A stretch of 64,000 nt of DNA. It comes from JAJTGZ01 sp964403525 (GTDB taxonomy: Bacteria; Planctomycetota; Phycisphaerae; Phycisphaerales; UBA1924). The stretch covers positions 37,529 to 101,528 of the forward strand of contig CAYOGE010000007.1 of the NCBI GenBank assembly GCA_964403525.1. The letters run 5' to 3'. The stretch's first letter is position 1. Each line of letters begins with the position of its first letter. Shown one piece after another: positions 33,541-42,549 of this stretch. The notes under the pieces are model-generated. The model was not told where the DNA came from, did not search any database, and was given only the letters and a program-made list of their open reading frames with translations. The translations under genes were made by a program, and so were the position numbers.

Positions 33541-35478
33541 TTACTTCTTGCTGTCCTTCACCTCAAAGTCAGCATCGATCACATCGCTGCCGGCAGCGCT
33601 CGGCTTGCCCTCGGCCTCGGCGCTCGCCTGCGCGGGGCCTGCGCCGGCGGCACCGGTCTTGGCGGCCTCGGCCTCGTAGACGGCCTTGCCAAGGTCGTAC
33701 GACGCGGTCTCGAGGGCCTTGAGGGCCTTCTCGATGGAGTCCTTGTCCTCACCCTTGATGGCCGTCTCCAGGGCGCTGATGGCAGACTCGATCTTGCCGC
33801 GCGACTCCTGGCTCACCTTGGCGCCGTGCTCGTCAAGCGACTTGCGCGTCTGGATCACCGCGTGGTCGGCGCGGTTCTTAAGGTCAACCACCTCGCGGCG
33901 GGCCTTGTCCTCCGCGGCGTGCGCCTCGGCGTCGCGCTTCATACGCTCGATCTCGGCCTTGTCAAGCCCGCCGCTGTTGGTGATCTTGATGTCGGCCTTC
34001 TTGCCGGTCCCCTTGTCGGCGGCGGTGACGGTGAGGATGCCGTTGGCGTCGAGGGCGAACTCAACCTCGATCTGCGGCACACCGCGCGGCGCGGGGGCGA
34101 TGCCCGAGAGCTCGAACTTGCCCAGCTCGCGGTTGTCCTTGGCGAACTCACGCTCACCCTGCAGCACGACGATCTGCACGCTCGGCTGGCTGTCGACCGC
34201 GGTGGAGAAGGTCTCTTTCTTGGAGGTGGGGATGGTGGTGTTGCGCTCGATGAGCTTGGTCATCACGCCGCCCATGGTCTCAACACCCAGCGAGAGCGGG
34301 GTGACGTCCAGCAGCAGGATGTCCTTGACGGCGCCGGTGAGCACGCCACCCTGGATGGCCGCGCCGATGGCGACGACCTCGTCGGGGTTGACGCTCTTGT
34401 TGGGCTCCTTGCCGAAGACCTCCTTGGCGATCTGCACAGCGCGGGGCATGCGGGTGCTGCCGCCGACGAGCACAACCTCGTCGAGCTTGCTGGCATCGAT
34501 CTTCGCGTCGCGCAGCGCCGCCTGGCACGGCCCGCGGAGACGCTCGAAGAGGCTCTTGGTGAGGTCCTCGAACTTCGCCCGCGAGAGCGTCACCTGCAGG
34601 TGCTTGGGCCCGTTGGCGTCGGCGGTGATGAAGGGGAGGTTGACCGACGTCTCGTTCATGGTCGAGAGCTCGATCTTCGCCTTCTCGGCGCCCTCCTTGA
34701 GGCGCTGCAGGGCCATCGGGTCCTTGCGGATGTCGATCCCCTCCTTCTTGCGGAACTCCTCGGCGATGTAGTCCATCAGGGCCTGATCCCAGTCGTCGCC
34801 GCCCAGGTGCGTATCGCCGTTGGTGGCGAGCACCTCAAAGACGCCCTCGCCGATGTCGAGGATCGAGACGTCAAACGTGCCGCCGCCGAGGTCGAACACG
34901 GCGATCTTCTGGTTGGTCTTGCCCTTGTCCAACCCGTACGCCAGCGCGGCGGCGGTCGGCTCGTTGATGATTCGCTCGACCGTCAGGCCCGCGATCTCGC
35001 CAGCGTCCTTGGTCGCCTGGCGCTGGGCGTCGTTGAAGTAGGCGGGAACGGTGATGACCGCGCGGGTGACGGTCTCGCCGAGGTACTCCTCGGCGGTCTT
35101 CTTGAGGTCCTGCAGGATGAAGGCGGAGACCTGCTGGGGAGTGAACTCGCCCTGATTGACCTTCACGTTGACGAAGTCGTTTGCCGCGCCCTGCACGGCG
35201 TAGGGAACGAGCTTCTCCTCCGACTCCACTTCGTTGTGCCGGCGGCCCATGAAGCGCTTGATGGAGAAGATCGTGTTCTTGGGGTTGGTCACCTGCTGGT
35301 GCTTGGCCTGCTGGCCGATCAGACGCTCGCCCTTGTCGGTAAAGCCGACGACCGACGGCGTGATCCGCGAGCCGCTGGAGTTGATGAGCACCTTGGGGGT
35401 GCCGCCCTCCATGATCGCGACGACGGAGTTGGTGGTGCCCAGGTCGATGCCGATGATCTTGCTTGAGTTGGTTGCCAT
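33541..35478 (-). CDS. dnaK: Chaperone DnaK (Hsp70)
   Basis: 645 residues. The nucleotide-binding domain shows IIGIDLGTTNSVVA, VPAYFNDAQRQATKDAG, INEPTAAALAYGLDKG, FDLGGGTFDVSIL and LVGGSTRMPR. The interdomain linker DILLLDVTPLSLG is intact, followed by the substrate-binding beta domain and helical lid ending in the charged DADFEVKDSKK. The ATG at 35478 is set by the conserved N-terminus and a GAGGGG ribosome site. No grpE, dnaJ or CIRCE element is adjacent. The promoter probably lies in the 407-bp divergent region upstream. Confidence 0.98.
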   Translation of the reverse strand: MATNSSKIIGIDLGTTNSVVAIMEGGTPKVLINSSGSRITPSVVGFTDKGERLIGQQAKHQQVTNPKNTIFSIKRFMGRRHNEVESEEKLVPYAVQGAANDFVNVKVNQGEFTPQQVSAFILQDLKKTAEEYLGETVTRAVITVPAYFNDAQRQATKDAGEIAGLTVERIINEPTAAALAYGLDKGKTNQKIAVFDLGGGTFDVSILDIGEGVFEVLATNGDTHLGGDDWDQALMDYIAEEFRKKEGIDIRKDPMALQRLKEGAEKAKIELSTMNETSVNLPFITADANGPKHLQVTLSRAKFEDLTKSLFERLRGPCQAALRDAKIDASKLDEVVLVGGSTRMPRAVQIAKEVFGKEPNKSVNPDEVVAIGAAIQGGVLTGAVKDILLLDVTPLSLGVETMGGVMTKLIERNTTIPTSKKETFSTAVDSQPSVQIVVLQGEREFAKDNRELGKFELSGIAPAPRGVPQIEVEFALDANGILTVTAADKGTGKKADIKITNSGGLDKAEIERMKRDAEAHAAEDKARREVVDLKNRADHAVIQTRKSLDEHGAKVSQESRGKIESAISALETAIKGEDKDSIEKALKALETASYDLGKAVYEAEAAKTGAAGAGPAQASAEAEGKPSAAGSDVIDADFEVKDSKK

Positions 35479-35885
35479 AGTTTGTTCCCCTCGGGGCTGG
35501 TGATTGATCTGACGCGGCCGCCCGTGTTGGGAGCGGCCCGCTGCCCGAAAGATGGCAACCCCCGTGCCAGCCCGAGCCGCCGACACGGCGATCGCGTGTG
35601 CCCCGATGTGGATTCTGGTGCCGCCGCGTGAAGGTGGCTTAAGGATGAAGGGGCAAGGGCTGTCTGGCAGGAGTCTCTGACGCCTGAGGGGTGCCAGAAT
35701 GGCAGTCCGGCTATCCTCTGGCCCGAGTTTGCGGTTGATTCACAGATCGGTTACCGTTTGGTGAGCAACCTTGCTCGGATCGCACGTTCCCGACTCCCCG
35801 TCCCGACGACTCCTCGCCTTGGCACCGCACCCCCCTCCCCCCCCGCACCTGGCAGATCGTGCCGCTGCACGCGAAAGAACGACCA
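35479..35885. other. 407-bp divergent intergenic region between dnaK and an OPT transporter
   Basis: No gene is supported here. A weak inverted repeat TCTGGCA (35663-35669) / TGCCAGA (35692-35698) is visible. A TTGATT at 35735 could be a -35, but no good -10 follows at 16-18 bp. No CIRCE-type heat-shock operator was found. Confidence 0.6.
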
Positions 35886-37898
35886 ATGGCCGGACCGACA
35901 TCAGAGACCGCTCCCGTCTCCGTCACACCGTCAGTTTTCGGCCCCGGCGTTCCGCCGATCCACGACGGTGCCACCGCCGAAGAAAAAGATGCGCACTGGT
36001 TCAAGCACGTCTACCAAGGCGACAAAATGCCCCAGTTGACGTGGCGCGCGGTCATCACCGGCGGCATCCTGGGCATGATGCTCGCGGCCAGCAACCTCTA
36101 CACCACGCTGAACATCGGCTGGGCGTTCGGCGTCGCGATCACCGCGAGCGTGATCAGCTACGTCTTCTGGTCGGTCATCACGCCGCTGGTCGGCTGCCGC
36201 AAGATGACGATCCTGGAGACCAACTGCATGGCGAGCACAGCCAGCGCAGCCGGGTATTCCACAGGCTCAACGATCGCGACGATGTTCGGCGCACTGGTGC
36301 TGATGGCCGTGCCCCCGGTCGGCGAGACAGCAGAGACGCTGAAGACCTGGAACATCCACCCGGCATGGCTGGTGGTCACGTTCACCCTGCTGACGGGCCT
36401 GATGGGCGTCTTCCTGGCGATCCCGATGAAGCGTCAGATGATCAACCACGAGCAGCTGGCGTTCCCAACGGGCATCGCCGCCGCCGAGACGCTGCGCAGC
36501 CTCTACAGCCAGAGCAAAGAGGCCGCGCGGAAGGCGTACGTGCTGCTCGCGGGCCTTGCCATCGGCGCGGTCGTGGCCTTCCTGCGGGCGGGGACCGGAA
36601 CGTTCAAGTTCCTTGACACCTTCTATGCCAAGACCAACTTGATGATCCCCGAGCACCTGCCGCACGGGGGCTTCGCGAAGGCGAACGGCAAAGAGGTCTA
36701 CGGGTACAGCGTTGACACCAGCGTGCTGCTGGTCGCGGCCGGCATGATCGTGGGCATGCGCGTGAGCCTGTCGATGCTGCTCGGTTCGGCAATCCTCTAC
36801 TTCTGGCTGGGTCCGACGCTGGTGGATATGGACGTGGCGAACGCGGCGACGCCGAAGTACATCCCCTCGATCGACACGATCGCCGGCGGGAGCATGTACC
36901 ACTACCCGCGCTGGGGCCTCTGGGGCGGCACGGCCATCCTTGTGATGGCCAGCCTCACAGCGCTCGCGTTCCAGTGGAAGACGATCGTCCGGGCGTTCAC
37001 CCGGGTGGCCGAGGTAGGGACAGTCCAGACCGACGCCGCGGTGCAGGTAGAGATGAAAAAGGTCGAAGTCCCGTTCATCTGGATGGTGATCGGCATGATC
37101 CCGATCACCATCGGCATGCTCATCCTGCAGGTGATCGCGTTCGACATCGCATGGTGGGCTGGCCTGATCGCCGTCGGCATGTCGTTCGTGCTCTCGCTGG
37201 TCGCGAGCCGCGCAACGGGCGAGACAGACACCACGCCGATCGGGGCGATGGGCAAGGTCATGCAGCTCATCTTCGCAGTGCTCAAGCCGGGCCAGGTCGC
37301 GCCGAACCTCGCGGCCGCCGGCATCGCCGCCAACAGCGCCAGCTCGTCGGCCGACCTTCTGACCGACCTCAAGAGCGGGTACCTGCTTGGAGCGAACCCC
37401 AGGCGCCAGTTCCTGGCGCAGTTCTGGGGCGTCTTCTTCGGCACGCTGGCGATCGTGCCGATCTGGTACCTCATGGTGCCCACGAAGGCGGCGCTCGAGA
37501 AGCTCCCTGCGCCCGCGACCCAGACTTGGGCCAAGGTCGCCGAGGTGCTCACCAAGGGCTTCGACTTCCTGCCGATGTCCGCCAAGGTGGCGATGCTCGT
37601 CGGTGGCCTCATCGGCGTGCTGCTCCCCGTGGTCGAGCGCTTCGTGGTCCCGGCGAAGTACCGAAAGTACATGCCCAGCGCAACCGGGCTGGGCCTCGCG
37701 TTCATGCTGCCGTTCTACAACTCGCTCGCGTTCACGATCGGCGCAGTGATCGCGTGGATCTGGTCGATGGTCGAGAAGAAGACCTACACCACATACTGCA
37801 TCCCGCTCGCGTCGGGTCTGGTCGCCGGCGAGAGCCTGATCGCCGCGTTCATCGCCATGCTCGCGACAGCCGCCGGCCTGATGGGCTGGACCATCTAG
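35886..37898 (+). CDS. OPT family oligopeptide/metal-complex transporter, copy 1
   Basis: 670 residues with about 14-16 predicted membrane segments. OPT landmarks are MPQLTWRAVITGGILGMMLAASN near the first helix (split motif), FPTGIAAAETLRSLYSQ, and NSASSSADLLTDLKSGYLLGANPRRQ, a conserved region of the prokaryotic OPT group. The family imports oligopeptides or metal chelates. It starts at the ATG 35886; a GTG 27 bp upstream is possible. A second OPT gene follows 77 bp downstream in the same direction. Confidence 0.92.
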   Translation: MAGPTSETAPVSVTPSVFGPGVPPIHDGATAEEKDAHWFKHVYQGDKMPQLTWRAVITGGILGMMLAASNLYTTLNIGWAFGVAITASVISYVFWSVITPLVGCRKMTILETNCMASTASAAGYSTGSTIATMFGALVLMAVPPVGETAETLKTWNIHPAWLVVTFTLLTGLMGVFLAIPMKRQMINHEQLAFPTGIAAAETLRSLYSQSKEAARKAYVLLAGLAIGAVVAFLRAGTGTFKFLDTFYAKTNLMIPEHLPHGGFAKANGKEVYGYSVDTSVLLVAAGMIVGMRVSLSMLLGSAILYFWLGPTLVDMDVANAATPKYIPSIDTIAGGSMYHYPRWGLWGGTAILVMASLTALAFQWKTIVRAFTRVAEVGTVQTDAAVQVEMKKVEVPFIWMVIGMIPITIGMLILQVIAFDIAWWAGLIAVGMSFVLSLVASRATGETDTTPIGAMGKVMQLIFAVLKPGQVAPNLAAAGIAANSASSSADLLTDLKSGYLLGANPRRQFLAQFWGVFFGTLAIVPIWYLMVPTKAALEKLPAPATQTWAKVAEVLTKGFDFLPMSAKVAMLVGGLIGVLLPVVERFVVPAKYRKYMPSATGLGLAFMLPFYNSLAFTIGAVIAWIWSMVEKKTYTTYCIPLASGLVAGESLIAAFIAMLATAAGLMGWTI

Positions 37899-37959
37899 GG
37901 TGTTTGTCCACGCCAACGGGCGGTCCGGTTCCGGCCGCAAAGCCTGCGCGGTGATTGTG

Positions 37960-37965
37960 TAGACT
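37960..37965 (+). promoter_or_regulatory. -10-like TAGACT 10 nt before OPT copy 2
   Basis: TAGACT is followed by 10 nt and the ATG at 37976, suggesting that the second OPT gene has its own promoter with a very short leader. Confidence 0.55.
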
Positions 37966-37975
37966 CTCCGCACTC

Positions 37976-40006
37976 ATGGCGATCCCGCACCTGACGGAAG
38001 AACAAGTTCGCACGTGGTCGGTCGAGCAGAAGGACCGCTGGTGGCTCACTACGGTCTTCCGCGGCAACATGCCGCAGCTGACCATCCGCTCGGCCATCAC
38101 CGGGTTCTTCCTCGGTGGCATCCTCTCGGCGACCAACCTCTATATCGGCGCCAAGACGGGCTGGACCCTCGGCGTGGGCCTGACGAGCGTCATCCTCGCC
38201 TTCGCCGTCTTCAAGGCCCTCTCGGCGGTGCGCCTCGCCAAGGACTTCACCATCCTTGAGAACAACGCGATGCAGTCCATCGCCACAAGCGCCGGATACA
38301 TGACCGGCCCGCTCATCTCCGGCCTCGCCGCCTACATGATGGTGCAGAACCAGCTGCTTCCGTGGTACCAGATGCTGCTGTTCAACGTGGTGCTGGCGGT
38401 CCTGGGCGTGCTGGTGGCCTTCCCGATGAAGCGGAGGTTCATCAACGACGAGCAGCAGCCCTTCCCCGAGGGGCGCGCGTGCGGCGTGGTGCTCGACACG
38501 CTCTACACCTCCGACCCGTCGGTGGGCGTGTTCCAGGCAAAGGTGCTGACATACGCCGCGCTCTTTGCGGCGTTCGCCAAGTTCATCAGCGCTGAGTCGT
38601 TCCAGATGTACCTGCAGGTGAAGGTCTTCGGCCTCAGCAAAGCAGTGTGGCTCAGCGAGTCGCTCGACCACTGGTACTACTGGATCGTCGCCGCCATCCA
38701 GGGCAAGGACATCAAGGACGTCGCGCACGTGCGCGTCGGTGGCGTGCCGCTCGACAACCTGGGCATGCAGCCGGGCATCGAACTGGCGATGGTCGGCGCG
38801 GGCGGCCTGATGGGCATGCGGTCCGCGGTGAACATGGTCCTGGGCATGGTGCTGATGTGGGCCGTCCTGGTGCCGATCTTCATCAACACCGGCGACATCA
38901 CGCCCAAGATCGCCGCAACCGTGGTCGACGGCACCACCGTTGAGGCGGTCTACAACCAGCGCGACATCCTCGTGAAGTGGCCGCTGTGGCCCGGCGTCGC
39001 GATCGTCGTGCTCTCATCGCTTGTCGCGTTCTTTGCCAAGCCCAAGGTGATCATCTCCGCGTTCAAGGGGCTCTTCTCAAAGAAGGCCGGCGCCGAGGAC
39101 GTTCTGAAGGACATCGAGTTCCCGCTGTGGATCTCGGTCGTCGGCATCCCGATCGTGGGCGCGATCTGCGTCTGGATGGCCCACGCGTGGTTCGACGTGC
39201 CGATCCTCCTCGGTGCGCTGGCGATCCCCCTGACGATCGCGCTCACCCTCATCGCCATCAACGCAACGGCGCTCACCAGCATCACGCCGACGGGTTCGCT
39301 CAGCAAGATCACGCAGCTCACCTTCGGCATGCTGCACCCCAAGCACCCCGGCACCAACCTGATGACGGCGACGATGACCACCGACGTCGCCAGCAACGCC
39401 GCGAACCTGCTGATGGACATCAAGCCCGGCTACATGCTCGGCGCAAAGCCGCGCCAGCAGGCCATCGGTCACTGCATCGGCATCTTCGCCGGCGCGCTCG
39501 CCAGCACGCCGCTCTTCTTCGTCATGTTCCTCGCCGGGCACCCGCAGAACCCGTTCACCAGGACCCGTCCCGAGCTGTCCGGCGTGAAGGTTGAAGACAT
39601 GCTGGTGTCGGGCGACTTCTCGTTCGTCGGTGCTGTGCAGTGGAAGGGCATCAGCGACCTGATCAACAAAGGCTGGGGCGGGCTGCCGCAGAGCGCCCAG
39701 ATCGCCATGGCCATCGGCGCGGTCTTCGCCATCGCCTTCGAACTCCTCCGCATCTTCAGCAAGAACAAGTCGCCCGTCTCGCCGGTTGCGTTCGGGCTCG
39801 GCTTCCTGCTGCCGCCCGACTCGACCATGGCCATGTTCTTCGGCTCAACGCTCTTCTGGGCACTCGGCAGGATCTACCAGTCGCGCAAGGAGTCGTTCGG
39901 CCATCGCTTCTGGATCGGCACAAGAGAGCCGATCTGCGCCGGGCTGATCGCCGGTTGGTCACTCACGGGCATTGCCGATGCGCTCGTCAAGGGATTCCTG
40001 CTGTAG
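37976..40006 (+). CDS. OPT family oligopeptide/metal-complex transporter, copy 2
   Basis: 676 residues with about 14-16 membrane segments. It is a diverged paralogue of the preceding gene: NMPQLTIRSAITGFFLGGILSATN (in part) matches the first-helix region, and SNAANLLMDIKPGYMLGAKPRQQ matches the NSASSSADLLTDLKSGYLLGANPRRQ block. FPEGRACGVVLDTLY replaces FPTGIAAAETLRSLY. The two proteins could be alternative transporters for different ligands or a heteromeric pair. Confidence 0.92.
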   Translation: MAIPHLTEEQVRTWSVEQKDRWWLTTVFRGNMPQLTIRSAITGFFLGGILSATNLYIGAKTGWTLGVGLTSVILAFAVFKALSAVRLAKDFTILENNAMQSIATSAGYMTGPLISGLAAYMMVQNQLLPWYQMLLFNVVLAVLGVLVAFPMKRRFINDEQQPFPEGRACGVVLDTLYTSDPSVGVFQAKVLTYAALFAAFAKFISAESFQMYLQVKVFGLSKAVWLSESLDHWYYWIVAAIQGKDIKDVAHVRVGGVPLDNLGMQPGIELAMVGAGGLMGMRSAVNMVLGMVLMWAVLVPIFINTGDITPKIAATVVDGTTVEAVYNQRDILVKWPLWPGVAIVVLSSLVAFFAKPKVIISAFKGLFSKKAGAEDVLKDIEFPLWISVVGIPIVGAICVWMAHAWFDVPILLGALAIPLTIALTLIAINATALTSITPTGSLSKITQLTFGMLHPKHPGTNLMTATMTTDVASNAANLLMDIKPGYMLGAKPRQQAIGHCIGIFAGALASTPLFFVMFLAGHPQNPFTRTRPELSGVKVEDMLVSGDFSFVGAVQWKGISDLINKGWGGLPQSAQIAMAIGAVFAIAFELLRIFSKNKSPVSPVAFGLGFLLPPDSTMAMFFGSTLFWALGRIYQSRKESFGHRFWIGTREPICAGLIAGWSLTGIADALVKGFLL

Positions 40007-40028
40007 ACGGAGCTCCGCCGCGACCGGC

Positions 40029-40949
40029 TCAGCACCCGGCAAAGAACTCATCGATGTACACGATGAAGTCGTTGTTGTCGAACAGACCGTCCGGTGCGTG
40101 AGTTGCGCCCACGCTGCCGATGTCGGCGGTCGGATCGTTGGAAAAGAACCGGTCGATGTAGACGATGAAGTCGTTGTTGTCCAGCAGACCGTCGGGCTCG
40201 GGCGCCGCGCCGGCGCTGCCGATGTCCGCCGTGCCGCACGGGAGCGTCTGGGCCCGAACCCAGTCAACGGCAACGTCGGTCATATAGGTCGCCGCGTCGG
40301 GCATGCCCATGTACTGGCCGATCGCAATGTTCCACCGCCCGCTGAAGTACCCCTCGGGCGCGATGAACTCGTACTGCCCAAGCAGCGTCGTCCCGTTGTC
40401 GGCCAGCAGGCTGGCACGCATGATCCGGCCGTTCACCAGCAGCTGCGGGCGGTACCAGGTGTTGTTGGCGTAGTTCTGATTGAAACTCGAGGGCGCACCA
40501 AACGACGCCTGGCCGCCCCAGAGGCGGCTGGTCGAGTAGTTCGACCCGAAAAACGACGTGCTCAACCACTTTGAACTGTCCTGCGCATCCACGAGCATCA
40601 TCAGGAAAAAACCGTCGATGTGCGTCCCGTCCTGCGTCAGCGTGTTGATCCGGGCCGTCACCTCGCCGCGCGGGCCGATGAGCGTCGGCGCGGCCACCAT
40701 CCCAGCAACATTGCGCGGTGCAAGCGTGTTGGTGAAGCGGAACGCCTGCGCACCGTCAAGCGAAAGGTCTGTGTACGCGGGCAGGCCGACAAACGTCGTC
40801 GGGCCGCCAACGTCAAGCTGCGGGAACGATGGCGTCGTCCCCCACGTGTTGCTCAGTCCGCCGTTGAACTCCTCGGCAAAGGTGAACTGACCAAAGCAAG
40901 CGGCGGGGATGCTCACGAAGAGGCAGAGCGTTGCGGCGGCACGGATCAT
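40029..40949 (-). CDS. Secreted protein with C-terminal paired GC-type dockerin repeats, copy 1
   Basis: 306 residues. A signal peptide ends near AACFGQ. The body (about 20-235) is beta-rich with no recognised enzymatic motif; it could be a concanavalin-like sugar-binding domain. Two C-terminal repeats follow: ADIGSAG..DGLLDNNDFIVYID, then ADIGSVG..DGLFDNNDFIVYID ending FFAGC. They carry acidic loops like Ca-binding dockerin/EF-hand motifs and end in Gly-Cys, the feature naming GC-type dockerins of Phycisphaerales. AAGGAGA lies upstream of the ATG. Confidence 0.85.
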   Translation of the reverse strand: MIRAAATLCLFVSIPAACFGQFTFAEEFNGGLSNTWGTTPSFPQLDVGGPTTFVGLPAYTDLSLDGAQAFRFTNTLAPRNVAGMVAAPTLIGPRGEVTARINTLTQDGTHIDGFFLMMLVDAQDSSKWLSTSFFGSNYSTSRLWGGQASFGAPSSFNQNYANNTWYRPQLLVNGRIMRASLLADNGTTLLGQYEFIAPEGYFSGRWNIAIGQYMGMPDAATYMTDVAVDWVRAQTLPCGTADIGSAGAAPEPDGLLDNNDFIVYIDRFFSNDPTADIGSVGATHAPDGLFDNNDFIVYIDEFFAGC

Positions 40950-41103
40950 GTCGTCTCCTTCAGTCTGGTGTATGACCGCTTCGGCAAGCGGCCATCTGCA
41001 TTATGCACCGCAAACAGGTGGTTGGCAGGTAATACCCCTTAAATACAGTCAAACTTCGCCTCCGTGGTTTTCAGTTTTCAGTGAAAACTGCTCCGGATGG
41101 CCC

Positions 41104-41109
41104 TATCGT
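41104..41109 (+). promoter_or_regulatory. -10-like TATCGT 8 nt before mqnE
   Basis: TATCGT is followed by 8 nt and the ATG at 41118, supporting that start over the ATG at 41097. Confidence 0.5.
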
Positions 41110-41117
41110 CACGACGA

Positions 41118-42518
41118 ATGACCACCGCCGCGACACCGATCGACCGCCGCTCGACGCCCACCGCGACCATCGGCGCTGCCGACAACCGTCTGCGCGAGAT
41201 CCGCGAGAAGGTGGCCCGGGGCGAGCGCCTCACCCTCGCCGACGGCCGCGCCCTCTTCGAAACACGCGACATCTGGGCCGTCTGCGACCTCGCCGACACA
41301 GTCAGGCGGCGGCTGCACGGTGACACCGCGTTCTATAACATCAACCGCCACCTCAACTACTCCAACGTCTGCGCCCTCTCGTGCAAGTTCTGCGAGTTCT
41401 ACCGCAAGGACGGCCAGGAGGGCGCCTACACCCGCGACCTCGACTACATCCGCCAGCAGGCCCGCGAAGCGGTCGAGAACGGCGCCACCGAGATGCACTG
41501 CGTCGGCGGCCTGCACCCAAAGCTCCCCTTCGAGTACTACACCGACTTTGTCAGCGCCATCCGCGAGACCGCCAAGGAGATGGGCAGCGACCTTCACGTC
41601 AAAGCCTTCACAGCCGTCGAGGTTGTCCACCTCGCGAAGATCGCAAAGAAGTACAAGGTCGACGACCGCGCCGCCGGCATCCGCTACGTGCTCAGCGAGC
41701 TCAAGGCCGCGGGGCTCGGCTCGCTGCCGGGCGGCGGCGCTGAGGTCTTCGACGACCGCATCCACGACGAGGCGTACAAAGGCAAGATCCGCAGCGACGT
41801 CTGGATGGACGTCCACCGCGTGGCCCACGAGCTGGGCCTCAACACCAACGCCACCATGCTCTACGGGCACATCGAACGCCGCCAGGAGCGGCTGGTGCAC
41901 CTTGACATGCTCCGCCGCGCCCAGGACCTCGCCCTCTCGCGAATGGGCTACCAGGGCAGCGGCCAGCCCAACCAGTGGGGGGCCGAAGATGTCGCCAGCG
42001 GCCACCTCGGCGCGGGAGAAGACCCCGGCATGGGCGCACCCGTCATCACCCTCACCCGCCCCGGCACACTCAAGCCGCTCGACTTCGCCGCCTCGTCACT
42101 CACGTCTCAAGTCTCGCGTCTCGCGTCTCCCTCCCACGGCTACTTCCAGACCATCATCCCGCTCCCCTTCTTCCCCGACGGCTGCGACCTCGAGCACCTC
42201 CCCGGCCCGACGGGCCTCGAAAACCTCCGCTCGCTCGCCATCGCCCGCCTGATGCTCGACAACTTCCCGCACGTCAAGGCGTTCTGGATCATGCAGACCC
42301 TGCCGATGGCGCAGCTCATGCTCCAGTGCGGAGCCGACGACATCGACGGCACCGTCGTCTGGTACGACATCACCAAGGTCGGCGGCTCAACCACCCACCA
42401 GGAAGTCAGCGTCTGGTCGCTCACGCGCGCGATCCGCGAGGCCGGTTTCAAGCCCGTCGAGCGCGACACCCTCTACCGCACGATCAAGCGCGACGGCAAG
42501 AAGTGGTCGCTGGCGTAG
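41118..42518 (+). CDS. mqnE: Aminofutalosine synthase MqnE with a 70-residue insertion
   Basis: 466 residues versus about 370-390 in the family. Radical SAM enzyme of the futalosine menaquinone pathway; it joins 3-[(1-carboxyvinyl)oxy]benzoate to the adenosyl group. The Fe-S motif CALSCKFC (Cx3Cx2C) and MqnE signatures EMHCVGGLHPKLPFEYY and LPGGGAEVFDD are present. Residues about 271-340 interrupt the usual short link to GYFQTIIPLPF. Part of the insert is encoded by GTCTCGC heptamer repeats (42104-42131), so a repeat expansion or insertion entered the gene without breaking the frame. Radical SAM residues are intact. It is convergent with argF, 31 bp away. Confidence 0.92.
   Translation: MTTAATPIDRRSTPTATIGAADNRLREIREKVARGERLTLADGRALFETRDIWAVCDLADTVRRRLHGDTAFYNINRHLNYSNVCALSCKFCEFYRKDGQEGAYTRDLDYIRQQAREAVENGATEMHCVGGLHPKLPFEYYTDFVSAIRETAKEMGSDLHVKAFTAVEVVHLAKIAKKYKVDDRAAGIRYVLSELKAAGLGSLPGGGAEVFDDRIHDEAYKGKIRSDVWMDVHRVAHELGLNTNATMLYGHIERRQERLVHLDMLRRAQDLALSRMGYQGSGQPNQWGAEDVASGHLGAGEDPGMGAPVITLTRPGTLKPLDFAASSLTSQVSRLASPSHGYFQTIIPLPFFPDGCDLEHLPGPTGLENLRSLAIARLMLDNFPHVKAFWIMQTLPMAQLMLQCGADDIDGTVVWYDITKVGGSTTHQEVSVWSLTRAIREAGFKPVERDTLYRTIKRDGKKWSLA
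42104..42131. repeat. Heptamer repeat GTCTC(A/G/C)(A/C) inside mqnE
   Basis: Four adjacent 7-bp units (GTCTCAA, GTCTCGC, GTCTCGC, GTCTCCC) lie inside the mqnE insertion. Similar GTC-containing heptamers are intergenic at 12527 and 43714. Confidence 0.85.
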
Positions 42519-42549
42519 ATCGAACGGCCGCTGGGCATCCGCCCCGCGC

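Noticed and set aside
33535..35466. 643-codon open frame opposite dnaK
   Set aside because: Exact antisense shadow of dnaK; such frames opposite dnaK are a known artefact of its codon pattern.
35479..35885. CIRCE heat-shock operator for dnaK
   Set aside because: No TTAGCACTC-N9-GAGTGCTAA-like repeat is present; only a weak 7-bp inverted repeat was found.
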